Both the position numbers and the translations under genes were made by a program. Of a DNA stretch of 64,000 nucleotides, positions 45,132-52,968 are shown piece after piece. How positions within the stretch are numbered: the first letter of the stretch is position 1; each line of letters opens with the position of its first letter. The DNA is from Planctomycetaceae bacterium. Its GTDB lineage: Bacteria; Planctomycetota; Planctomycetia; Planctomycetales; Planctomycetaceae. The DNA is taken from positions 1 through 64,000 of the forward strand of contig JANQSH010000109.1 of assembly GCA_028284145.1 (NCBI GenBank), written 5' to 3'. The notes under the pieces are model-generated. The model was not told where the DNA came from. It saw only the letters and a program-made list of their open reading frames with translations, and searched no databases.

Positions 45132-47333
45132 ATGGTGCTCATCGGGCTCTACTCGTTCGCTCTGTTCCTAAGCGCCTCTCTGTTGTTCTCTATCCAACCA
45201 ATGGTTGGCAAGTGGACACTGCCCTGGTTTGGCGGTGCCCCCGCGGTTTGGAATACCTGCCTGCTTTTCTTCCAGTCGGTATTGCTATTCGGTTATGGCT
45301 ACGCCCACTTGAGTTGTCGCTGGTTGAATGTGCGCGTTCAATTGGTGTTGCATCTGGTGCTGATGGCGATTGCTTTTCTGATGCTGCCGATATCATTGTC
45401 GGTATCGGGTGATGTCACACAGTCACCGGTCTATTCGTTGTTGAAACTGTTGACGCTTTCCATCGGACTGCCGGTTTTTCTGATCAGCAGTACCGGATCA
45501 CTACTGCAGCGCTGGTTCGCCGAGACGTCACATCAGTCGGCTCGCGACCCCTATTTCCTCTACGCGGCGAGCAATCTGGGCAGCCTCGCTGCTTTGCTTG
45601 CGTATCCACTCATCATCGAATCAACACTTCGCTTGCAGATGCAGGGCAAAATGTGGGCGTGGGGTTATGGTCTGCTCGTGGTTTTGATTGGGATTTGTGC
45701 CATTCATTTGTGGATGAACCGCAGCAACTTCACTGAAAATACGGCGGCAAAGACAGGTTCGACAACGGAATTGGACGGGGATGAACGACAACTCACCTGG
45801 ACGTTGAGAGTCCGATGGATCCTTTTGGCATTCGTGCCTTCCAGTTGGATGATGGGTGTAACAACCTACGCGACAACCGATTTGACGCCTGTTCCCCTGT
45901 TATGGGTCATTCCGCTCGTGCTTTACCTGCTGACGTTTATCGTAGCGTTCGCGCGGCGAACGGAATGGATCGGCGGCTTGATGGTCCGAATGTTGCCAAT
46001 TGGTGTGGTTCTGTTAGTGGTCTCTCAGCTTTCCGACGACACGTGGTTTCGACTGGGATTGCACCTGGCGGTATTCGTTGTTGGCGCGTTGATGTGTCAC
46101 GGCGAATTGGCAAAGTCCCGACCCATGACATCGCATCTGACGGAATTTTATTGGTGGATTTCGGCAGGAGGTGCATGTGGCGGTCTACTGAATGCCTTGA
46201 TTGCCCCTCTGGTGTTTACGTGGCCCGTAGAATACGCATTAACCGTTGGCGTCTGTTGCGGGTTGTTACCGAATTTGTGGTCGGAATGGCCTGAACGTCG
46301 GAAACTGCTCGCTGGTGCATTGGTTTTTGTCGTCGCTGTGGCCCTCATCTTGCGGGAGATCAATCCCTCTTTGACCATGACGCTGGCAATCGGAACAATT
46401 GTCGGATTCATCCTGCTGCTGGGATGCTACGCCCGAAATACCACGCTCGGATTCGCAGTCATCGCGACTCTGGTATTGGGGCTCGCCAGTGTCGAGCCTC
46501 CTGTCCCGGGGGAAGTCCTCTACACTGGCCGCAGTTTCTTTGGCGTGCACCGAGTCGTGAAAAACAGCAACGCCAATTTTCATCAATTGGTGCATGGCCA
46601 GACGATTCATGGCCTGCAAAGCCGCAAGCCGGGCCGCGAATGTACGCCGACCGCCTATTATGCTCAGACCGGGCCGTTGGGCGAAGTGTTTGAGCGGTTG
46701 GGGAAAGACCGCACTGACCGTGTGGGTGTGATTGGACTGGGGGCCGGAACGGTGGCCTGTTACGCATCATCGAATCGTGAGATCACCTTTTACGAAATTG
46801 ATCCAATAGTGGCAAAAATCGCCAGCACGCCGGAATATTTCAGCTACCTTTCCGCATGTGGTGACAATCGATGCGAAATCGTTCTGGGAGATGGTCGGCA
46901 GGAGATCCTTGCCGCGAATGATGGCGCGTACGATCTGCTTGTTCTGGATGCCTTCAGTTCAGATGCGATTCCCATGCATTTGCTGACCCTGGAAGCGATG
47001 CAGGTTTATCTGAACAAGACGAGCGAAAACGGGGTGATTGCTTTTCATGTCTCGAATCAATACCTCAACCTGCCGCCAGTGATTGCCGCCGCTGCAGATC
47101 AACTCGATTTGATCTGCTACATGCGCCAGGAATTTGACGAAGAGTTGTCGGCTGTAGACAATGAATTGCTGAAAGCAGGTTCAACGTATGTGATTGTCGG
47201 ACGCAATCGGGAATCACTCGCACCCATTTTGAATTCGAAGGACAGGAACAACCGCTGGACGTATTTACGTGGTGACGCACGGCTGCTGTGGACGGATGAT
47301 TTCTCCAACTTGATGGATACCCTGCGCTGGTAA
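45132..47333 (+). CDS. Membrane protein with spermidine-synthase-like domain
   Basis: A 733-residue protein. Residues 1-455 contain about 12 spans (MVLIGLYSFALFLSASLLFS to LGFAVIATLVLGLASV). Residues about 465-710 have a spermidine-synthase-like fold: RVGVIGLGAGTVACYA as cofactor loop, ITFYEIDPIVAKIAS with the ribose-binding acidic residue, and YDLLVLDAFSSDAIPMHLLT with the catalytic-type aspartate. Unlike the larger paralogue at 11395-14817 these residues are well kept, so it may be active. This fused form is widespread in bacteria and its product is uncertain. I start at the ATG at 45132, past the repeat; the frame is open to 44931. The TAA stop is followed at once by a module B. Confidence 0.9.
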   Translation: MVLIGLYSFALFLSASLLFSIQPMVGKWTLPWFGGAPAVWNTCLLFFQSVLLFGYGYAHLSCRWLNVRVQLVLHLVLMAIAFLMLPISLSVSGDVTQSPVYSLLKLLTLSIGLPVFLISSTGSLLQRWFAETSHQSARDPYFLYAASNLGSLAALLAYPLIIESTLRLQMQGKMWAWGYGLLVVLIGICAIHLWMNRSNFTENTAAKTGSTTELDGDERQLTWTLRVRWILLAFVPSSWMMGVTTYATTDLTPVPLLWVIPLVLYLLTFIVAFARRTEWIGGLMVRMLPIGVVLLVVSQLSDDTWFRLGLHLAVFVVGALMCHGELAKSRPMTSHLTEFYWWISAGGACGGLLNALIAPLVFTWPVEYALTVGVCCGLLPNLWSEWPERRKLLAGALVFVVAVALILREINPSLTMTLAIGTIVGFILLLGCYARNTTLGFAVIATLVLGLASVEPPVPGEVLYTGRSFFGVHRVVKNSNANFHQLVHGQTIHGLQSRKPGRECTPTAYYAQTGPLGEVFERLGKDRTDRVGVIGLGAGTVACYASSNREITFYEIDPIVAKIASTPEYFSYLSACGDNRCEIVLGDGRQEILAANDGAYDLLVLDAFSSDAIPMHLLTLEAMQVYLNKTSENGVIAFHVSNQYLNLPPVIAAAADQLDLICYMRQEFDEELSAVDNELLKAGSTYVIVGRNRESLAPILNSKDRNNRWTYLRGDARLLWTDDFSNLMDTLRW

Positions 47334-47472
47334 TAGAGTGTATTACGCTCTTCTGTGCTGCGATGACTCTAGCCGCGTCGATACCTCGACGCGGTACCGC
47401 CGTGCGTAGCACGTCGGCTGGCAGAGGCCTCCCACGAGCGAGAACCGTCATACAGAAAGGTAAACGGCTCTA
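47334..47472 (-). repeat. Module B interrupted by module D
   Basis: Both B ends are present (TAGAGTGTATTACGCTCT and GGTAAACGGCTCTA), but the centre is replaced by module D (47372-47422). D has a perfect 9-bp hairpin CCGCGTCGA/TCGACGCGG with a 4-base loop and a second GTGC/GCAC hairpin. It begins directly after the TAA stop of the previous gene. Confidence 0.85.
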
Positions 47473-47495
47473 ACAGGTCGGAACTGAAACCAGAT

Positions 47496-48473
47496 ATGAA
47501 AACTTCACCCGGCTTATCACGAATTCAGGTGATCGACACGCATACTGGAGGTGAACCGACCCGGGTGGTTGTGGATGGGGGCCCCGATCTTGGAAACGGT
47601 ACGATGACCGAACGTCGAGCGCGATTTCGCGATGAATTCGACGCGATTCGTGCTGCCATCGTGAATGAGCCGCGCGGCTCGGATGTCCTGGTTGGCGCGT
47701 TGTTGACGCCACCTGTAAATCCCGATTCTGCAGCAGGTGTGATTTTCTTCAACAATGTTGGTGTACTGAACATGTGTGGCCACGGCACGATTGGTGTTGC
47801 AGTCACGTTGGCGCACATGGGGCAGATTGGTCCTGGCAACCATTTGCTGGATACCTCCGCTGGAACAATCTCCGTTCGATTGCATGACAACCGGACGGCA
47901 GTGACGCTTGAAAATGTCCCCAGCTATCGTTTCCGGCATGGTGTGGCGGTTGATGTTCCCGGACATGGCAGAGTGACGGGAGACGTTGCCTGGGGGGGCA
48001 ACTGGTTTTTTCTCTGCGACGATCATGGTCTGGCAATCGAGTCCGGAAATCTGCCGGCTCTCATTCAACTCACGGTTTCAATCCGCGCGTTGCTGGATAA
48101 GAACGGAATTACCGGGGTAAAGGATGAGGAAATCGACCACATTGAATTGATCGGACCATCTTTCCGAAACGATGTTGATGCCCGGAATTTTGTCCTCTGT
48201 CCGGGGGAAGAGTGGGATCGCTCACCCTGCGGTACAGGGACCAGTGCCAAAGTGGCTTGCCTGGCAGCCGATGGCAAGCTCGAACCGGGCGAAATCTGGC
48301 GGCAGGAGAGCGTCATCGGTTCGATCTTTGAAGCGACCTATCGTATTGACAGGGAAACGAAACAAGGTGAAGCGGCCACGATTCCTTTGATTACCGGCTC
48401 TGCCTGGGTGAATGCCGAATCGACTTTGATCCTGAATCCGGATGATCCATTCTGCATGGGGCTGTCACGATGA
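47496..48473 (+). CDS. Proline racemase family, probable 4-hydroxyproline 2-epimerase
   Basis: A 325-residue enzyme of the proline racemase superfamily. Both catalytic cysteines are present: C94 in LNMCGHGTIG and C245 in DRSPCGTGTSAK. This Cys/Cys form is used by proline racemases and hydroxyproline epimerases. The next gene, overlapping by four bases, is a D-amino-acid-type oxidoreductase, which favours conversion of trans-4-hydroxy-L-proline to cis-4-hydroxy-D-proline as the first step of hydroxyproline use. The rest of the pathway (deaminase, dehydrogenase) is not in view. It follows a B-D-B repeat by 23 bases. Confidence 0.9.
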   Translation: MKTSPGLSRIQVIDTHTGGEPTRVVVDGGPDLGNGTMTERRARFRDEFDAIRAAIVNEPRGSDVLVGALLTPPVNPDSAAGVIFFNNVGVLNMCGHGTIGVAVTLAHMGQIGPGNHLLDTSAGTISVRLHDNRTAVTLENVPSYRFRHGVAVDVPGHGRVTGDVAWGGNWFFLCDDHGLAIESGNLPALIQLTVSIRALLDKNGITGVKDEEIDHIELIGPSFRNDVDARNFVLCPGEEWDRSPCGTGTSAKVACLAADGKLEPGEIWRQESVIGSIFEATYRIDRETKQGEAATIPLITGSAWVNAESTLILNPDDPFCMGLSR

Positions 48474-49726
48474 GCCAACCCAGACATGTCGCGGTGATTG
48501 GGGGCGGCGTGATCGGGTTGGCGTGTGCGCATTTTTTGCGGCAAGTCGGTTTGGACGTAACGGTGATTGACAAGGGGAAAATCGGCAAGGCCTGTTCCTT
48601 TCGTAATTGCGGATTTATCTGTCCCAGCCATGTGCTGCCGTTGGCCGAACCTGGATCGATCTGGCCGGTATTTCGGTCTCTCTTTCAGCCTTCATCACCG
48701 TTTCGCGTTCGACCATCGCTTCGCATGTCGATGTGGCGATGGCTCTGGCAGTTTGCCCGTCGATGCAACCGGCGGGACATGTTGCAGTCCGCCGCCGCAA
48801 TCCAACCGCTGCTGATTTCGTCCCTGAAACTCTACGAAGAATTGATGACTGATGGTGCGGATGTTTGTGAATGGCAGACAAAGGGATTGCTGTTCGCGTA
48901 CCAATCCGCGACTGCGCTGGAGCAGTATGGGCCGGCGAATCAGTTGCTGACCGAACAATTCAATGAACCGGCACAGAGACTTTCCGGCAGGGAACTTCAT
49001 GATTTTGAACCGGGGCTGAAAGGGGATCTTGCCGGCGCGTGGTACTTTGAGCATGACGCCCATTTGCGACCGGAGCGATTGATCGTCTGGTGGCGCAGGG
49101 AACTGGAAAACAACGGAGTTGTGTTTCGCGAGAATCTCGCACTCCATGGTTTTTCGATGAAACATGGCACGGTGGTGGCGGCAGAATGTGAATCGGAAAC
49201 CATCGAAGCCGATGATTTTGTCATCGCCACTGGAGCCTGGACACCATTATTGGCCGATATTCTCGGGTACCGTGTACCAATCGAGCCGGGAAAGGGATAC
49301 TCCATCACGCTTGAAACGGCGGTGGATGATCCCCAGATCCCGGTCATCTTTCCAGAGTATCGTGTGGCGGTGACACCGATGAAGTCGGGACTGAGGTTAG
49401 GATCGATCATGGAATTTGCCGGATATGATGAGACGATTCGTAACGAACGGCTGCGACTATTGAAAAATGGAGTTGGGCGGTTTCTGAATGTCGATCGCCC
49501 AATGGAAGAGGAGTCAACGTGGTTCGGCTGGCGTCCAATGACGACCGACAGCGTGCCTGTCATCGGGCGATCCCCTCGGCATGATAATCTGTTTCTCGCG
49601 GCGGGACACAATATGCTGGGGCTGAGCATGGCTCCTGCGACGGGAAAACTGGTCGCCGAAATGGTCACTGGAGTGGACGTGCACATTCCGGTCGAGCCAT
49701 ACGGAATTAACCGAATGCTGGGATGA
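48470..49726 (+). CDS. FAD-dependent D-amino-acid oxidoreductase, probable cis-4-hydroxy-D-proline oxidase
   Basis: A 418-residue DadA/DAO-family flavoprotein. Residues 5-40 hold the FAD loop (VAVIGGGVIGLACAHFLRQVG). The C-terminal FGWRPMTTDSVPVIGRSP and AAGHNMLGLSMAPATGKLVAEM blocks are typical of D-amino-acid dehydrogenases. It overlaps the epimerase gene by ATGA, so the pair is translationally coupled. The likely reaction is oxidation of cis-4-hydroxy-D-proline to the imine. A CSFRNCGFICPSHV segment after the FAD loop is rich in cysteine compared with DadA. It converges with rtcA, six bases apart. Confidence 0.9.
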   Translation: MSQPRHVAVIGGGVIGLACAHFLRQVGLDVTVIDKGKIGKACSFRNCGFICPSHVLPLAEPGSIWPVFRSLFQPSSPFRVRPSLRMSMWRWLWQFARRCNRRDMLQSAAAIQPLLISSLKLYEELMTDGADVCEWQTKGLLFAYQSATALEQYGPANQLLTEQFNEPAQRLSGRELHDFEPGLKGDLAGAWYFEHDAHLRPERLIVWWRRELENNGVVFRENLALHGFSMKHGTVVAAECESETIEADDFVIATGAWTPLLADILGYRVPIEPGKGYSITLETAVDDPQIPVIFPEYRVAVTPMKSGLRLGSIMEFAGYDETIRNERLRLLKNGVGRFLNVDRPMEEESTWFGWRPMTTDSVPVIGRSPRHDNLFLAAGHNMLGLSMAPATGKLVAEMVTGVDVHIPVEPYGINRMLG

Positions 49727-49732
49727 CACGGT

Positions 49733-50773
49733 TCAATTCGATTTCGGTGTAATGGAAACCTCAACGCCAGCAGAATCGATCTCAATCGTTGCGATATCGA
49801 CATCAAGAAAGCGTTGAACCGTTTCGATATTGGTCCGCGTGTGCTGGGTCAATTCGCCGGTACGAAATCGCCCGCCTCGATTCAACGCCAGAGGAATCAG
49901 CAATTGATCTGTCAGATATGGGCCGACGGGATGACCGGCAGCGAGGAACTGTTTCACTTCCCGCGCGACGCGCTGTGCCACTTTTTCCGCCGGCAATCCT
50001 CTGCGACCAAAACCGGTAAACGTTTCGGTCAGTTGATCCTGCTCGACATGCACGAGGATGACATTGCCCGGTCCATCGGAAGGGGCATCGGCAATGATCG
50101 TCCGGTTTTTGGGCAGAATGTTGAGAGTGCGGGCAAGTTTGCTCATTTCCCGTTCACCGACAGGTTCCGGAATCTGTGACAAAACCACAGTTGTCTTCAG
50201 CACTGGTTTGACTGCTGGCTCCACAAGCTCCAACTCCGACAGCGGCTTGACAGAAGGTTGAACATTCATCCGCAATCGACCTTTTCCAACGGGGTAAAAA
50301 CCATAACGATCGAGATGCAGTTCAATGTTTCCCCCCATCTGATTCAGCAGGCTGACGAATGTTTTTTGAAGAAAGTCAAACGGCGGTGCAAACTCGTTAT
50401 GTGTGCCACCAGACAGCACCACAGAACAGGCATTGGGAGCCTGCATGAGTGCGGGCAGGAGCGTTTGCAGAATAAGCGTCGTACTGCCAGCAGAGCCGAT
50501 ATCGAATTCAAAATGCCCCGATCGAATCGGTCCCGGGTGGAAGAGAACGTCTTGTGAATGCAGTTCGGCTCCCTTCACATTTGCATTGCAAACGTCCTTT
50601 GCCGCCCGAACAGCGGTCAGATGCTGACGTAACAACCCCGGACGCGGACGACGGGTCCGCACGTTGAACAGTCGGAACGGTTGGCCGGTGATCATCGACA
50701 GGGAGAGTGACGTGCGCAGAATCTGCCCGCCTCCTTCACCCTGTGATCCATCAATTTCGACAAGTTCAGACAT
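49733..50773 (-). CDS. rtcA: RNA 3'-terminal phosphate cyclase
   Basis: A 346-residue enzyme that converts an RNA 3'-phosphate to a 2',3'-cyclic phosphate with ATP. The N-terminal SQGEGGGQILRTSLSLS, the GGTHNEFAPPFDFLQ block near residue 122 and the C-terminal LTQHTRTNIETVQRFL with the nucleotide-accepting histidine are all family signatures. The length matches E. coli RtcA. The usual partners rtcB (RNA ligase) and rtcR (sigma-54 regulator) are not adjacent. Confidence 0.95.
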   Translation of the reverse strand: MSELVEIDGSQGEGGGQILRTSLSLSMITGQPFRLFNVRTRRPRPGLLRQHLTAVRAAKDVCNANVKGAELHSQDVLFHPGPIRSGHFEFDIGSAGSTTLILQTLLPALMQAPNACSVVLSGGTHNEFAPPFDFLQKTFVSLLNQMGGNIELHLDRYGFYPVGKGRLRMNVQPSVKPLSELELVEPAVKPVLKTTVVLSQIPEPVGEREMSKLARTLNILPKNRTIIADAPSDGPGNVILVHVEQDQLTETFTGFGRRGLPAEKVAQRVAREVKQFLAAGHPVGPYLTDQLLIPLALNRGGRFRTGELTQHTRTNIETVQRFLDVDIATIEIDSAGVEVSITPKSN

Positions 50774-50920
50774 GGCTCACTCGTGCAGTTTGTGCTCTTC
50801 CGGCACGCAAACATGATGCAACCAGATATCTTGCATCATCATAGAGTAAGCGGAAAGCAAATGGTTCGCGCCATCGAGTGGCAGGACAGGTATTGCCGAT
50901 GGAGAACTCGACAAACGGCG

Positions 50921-51862
50921 TCAGGCGTCCTCTTTCTGGCCACCAAGGAACCGGAACCAGCGCCCCTGCTCGTTTTCTTCGTCGGTTTTCCCGGATGGGT
51001 CCAGATCGACAAGTTCGCCATCGTCATTGAATGTCAGCCCGCGTTGTGTCAACTCTTTTTGCAGGACGTGCCGCTGGTGATTCAGCAGAGCCTCCTCGCG
51101 ACCGATGCGGGCACGCTCCAGAGAGAGTTCGACTTCCGCCCGGCGGAGGCGATCCTCGAGTTTGTCATGCAGTTGTTCCAATTCCGTTTTCAGATCTTCC
51201 GGAACCTGTTCGAGTTGCTCCCAGTCGGGTGGCTGAAAAACCTGTGTTTCAATCCGTCTCAATTGCTGCAACAGCTGCGCAATGTATTCATCCCGCTCAA
51301 TCAGGCCGGTGCGCAGGACAACGGGGTCATCAATTTCCTCACCAATCGTCGACGGTGGCTCCATTTCCTTTATGGCTTCTTCGACGTCGGCAACCAATCC
51401 CGGCAGGTCTTCGCTGTCTGATGGCGGCTGCACCTCGTCGCCCAACAATTGTGCCTTCAACGATTCCCAGCCGATTTGCTCTGCATCTTCTTCATTGTCG
51501 ACGCCTGGCAATGTGCCGCCGTGTGAAGGTTCTGTGGTGGGTTGACTCAGGTGTAAGTCGGCCGGCACACGATTGACGATCAAATCCCTCAACTCGGTCA
51601 ATTGAATTTCAATGCGACCGAGCGTCACATCCGACTGCATTTCATCCCATCGCTCGATCGCTTCCCGCATTTGTCCAAGCACATCGGAATGCTCTTCCAA
51701 CATTTCTGTTGAGATACCCGTTGGAGCGAAGCCAGGTTGTTTGCCGCTGCGCTGAAAACGATCCAGTTGTGATGCCGCCTGTTCCAGTCGCTCCGTCAGT
51801 GCGGCAACCAGTTCCTCTTTTTCCTGCAACTTGCTCTGGAGGTTGTCAGTTTGTGTCGTCAT
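50921..51862 (-). CDS. Coiled-coil protein of unknown function
   Basis: A 313-residue, acidic, soluble protein with no signal peptide. Residues 1-40 (DNLQSKLQEKEELVAALTERLEQAASQLDRF) and about 220-285 (ELEQLHDKLEDRLRRAEVELSLERARIG) are coiled-coil. The centre (about 100-190) is acidic and probably disordered. The tail KTDEENEQGRWFRFLGGQKEDA is short and conserved-looking. I do not recognise a family. A cytoskeletal or scaffolding role is possible from the form alone. It lies 148 bases upstream of rtcA on the same strand. Confidence 0.75.
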   Translation of the reverse strand: MTTQTDNLQSKLQEKEELVAALTERLEQAASQLDRFQRSGKQPGFAPTGISTEMLEEHSDVLGQMREAIERWDEMQSDVTLGRIEIQLTELRDLIVNRVPADLHLSQPTTEPSHGGTLPGVDNEEDAEQIGWESLKAQLLGDEVQPPSDSEDLPGLVADVEEAIKEMEPPSTIGEEIDDPVVLRTGLIERDEYIAQLLQQLRRIETQVFQPPDWEQLEQVPEDLKTELEQLHDKLEDRLRRAEVELSLERARIGREEALLNHQRHVLQKELTQRGLTFNDDGELVDLDPSGKTDEENEQGRWFRFLGGQKEDA

Positions 51863-51880
51863 ATCCGAGTTCTTGCAAGT

Positions 51881-51976
51881 TAGAGCGCATCCGAGATAAC
51901 CGTAGCGTCATCCGAACGGGTATTTTAGTTCCAAATGGTCCGCCAGCCACTACGATCAAACTGGACGTAGTCTAGC
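51881..51976 (-). repeat. Degenerate module A with a B-like end
   Basis: Starts TAGAGCGCATCC like module B. It then aligns with a reverse A copy (CCGTAGCGTC, TTAGTTCCAAATGG, CCGCCAGCCACTACG) at perhaps 60% identity. It lies just upstream of the coiled-coil gene. Confidence 0.5.
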
Positions 51977-52215
51977 GTGATGATTCGATGGTGGTGGTGC
52001 CAATTCTGCAGAGGTAAACCGGCGCTTCTGGCAGACCGGTATGCGATAAAGGAGCTGACCTGGTACCAGACAGCAGCGCATTCCTGCACCGCAATGTTAG
52101 GTCAGATTTGCGCATGAGGAGCGTATCAGGGTTGGACAGGACTCAAACAGTCCTGTTCATGGAGTCTGGCTGTGACGATTACTCCGTTCGATCATACTGC
52201 AACAGCCGGGATGTA
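51977..52215. other. Rest of the gap between the coiled-coil and ferredoxin genes
   Basis: Together with the degenerate module A this forms a 350-base gap. No gene is visible. Confidence 0.35.
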
Positions 52216-52611
52216 TTACTTCTGCTGCTCAGCAGCAAGTTCCGCCATGCGGATTGCCGGCTCGACAACACGTTCCCAGTTTTCGTAAAGATAGTCATCC
52301 GGGCCGCCTTTGTTCGCTACGGCCTGAGCAACCTGCACGGTGGGAATCATTTCGATTGCATCCCATGGGCAGACAGTCAATTCATACGGATCCGACTTCC
52401 TGGTCGGCACATGAACACAGACTTCGCAGCCGACACAACGCTCGACATCGATCTCACAAAATGCCTGCAATCCGGGCAGCGTTTCACCGGGAATCAGGTG
52501 AATGCAATCGACTGGACAGACCTCAAGGCACGATTCGCAGCCGGTGCAATTATCGGCATTAATGACCGCAACTTCCCTAGGGAGTTTCTTTCGCTTTCCT
52601 GCTTTGGCCAT
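52216..52611 (-). CDS. Dicluster ferredoxin
   Basis: A 131-residue soluble electron carrier. The first [4Fe-4S] site is C22-x2-C25-x2-C28-x3-C32-P, a standard ferredoxin motif. The second is C59-x2-C62-x2-C65 followed by its CP cysteine only at C81, so the loop between third and fourth ligands is 15 residues (VHVPTRKSDPYELTV) instead of three. C36 and C52 are extra cysteines. About 45 residues of helical tail follow. AGGTGA precedes the ATG at 52611. Ferredoxins of this form are not a class I can name; the redox partner is unknown. Confidence 0.9.
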   Translation of the reverse strand: MAKAGKRKKLPREVAVINADNCTGCESCLEVCPVDCIHLIPGETLPGLQAFCEIDVERCVGCEVCVHVPTRKSDPYELTVCPWDAIEMIPTVQVAQAVANKGGPDDYLYENWERVVEPAIRMAELAAEQQK

Positions 52612-52693
52612 GATGGTCACCTGTATTCAAAATTGGCGTGGCTGTGACACCCTCAAAATGGCAATTTCGGTCCTGTTTTCCGATCACTACGAC

Positions 52694-52795
52694 TAGAGCG
52701 TACTACGCTCTTCTGTGGCACGAAAATCGTCTTTTGGCCTGCAAACACAGACTCCCACGAGTGAGAACTGTCATACGAAAAGGTAAACTGCTCTG
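52694..52795 (-). repeat. Module B, 102 bp
   Basis: Full copy: TAGAGCGTACTACGCTCT at one end, GGTAAACTGCTCTGA at the other. It lies upstream of the ferredoxin gene in the 357-base gap 52612-52968, which holds nothing else recognisable. Confidence 0.83.
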
Positions 52796-52968
52796 ATAAC
52801 ACGCTGATGTCTGCGATGGAATTATAGTCGATTTTGACTCAGTATGTAGACAATTCTCCAAATTGGACATGATTCTCTTTTATGTCCTCGACTGACAGCA
52901 GGGACCTGTCGAGCTCACTTATTGGATCGGCCTGTTGCCTGCCCGGATTTAGCTCAGAAGTCGAAACG

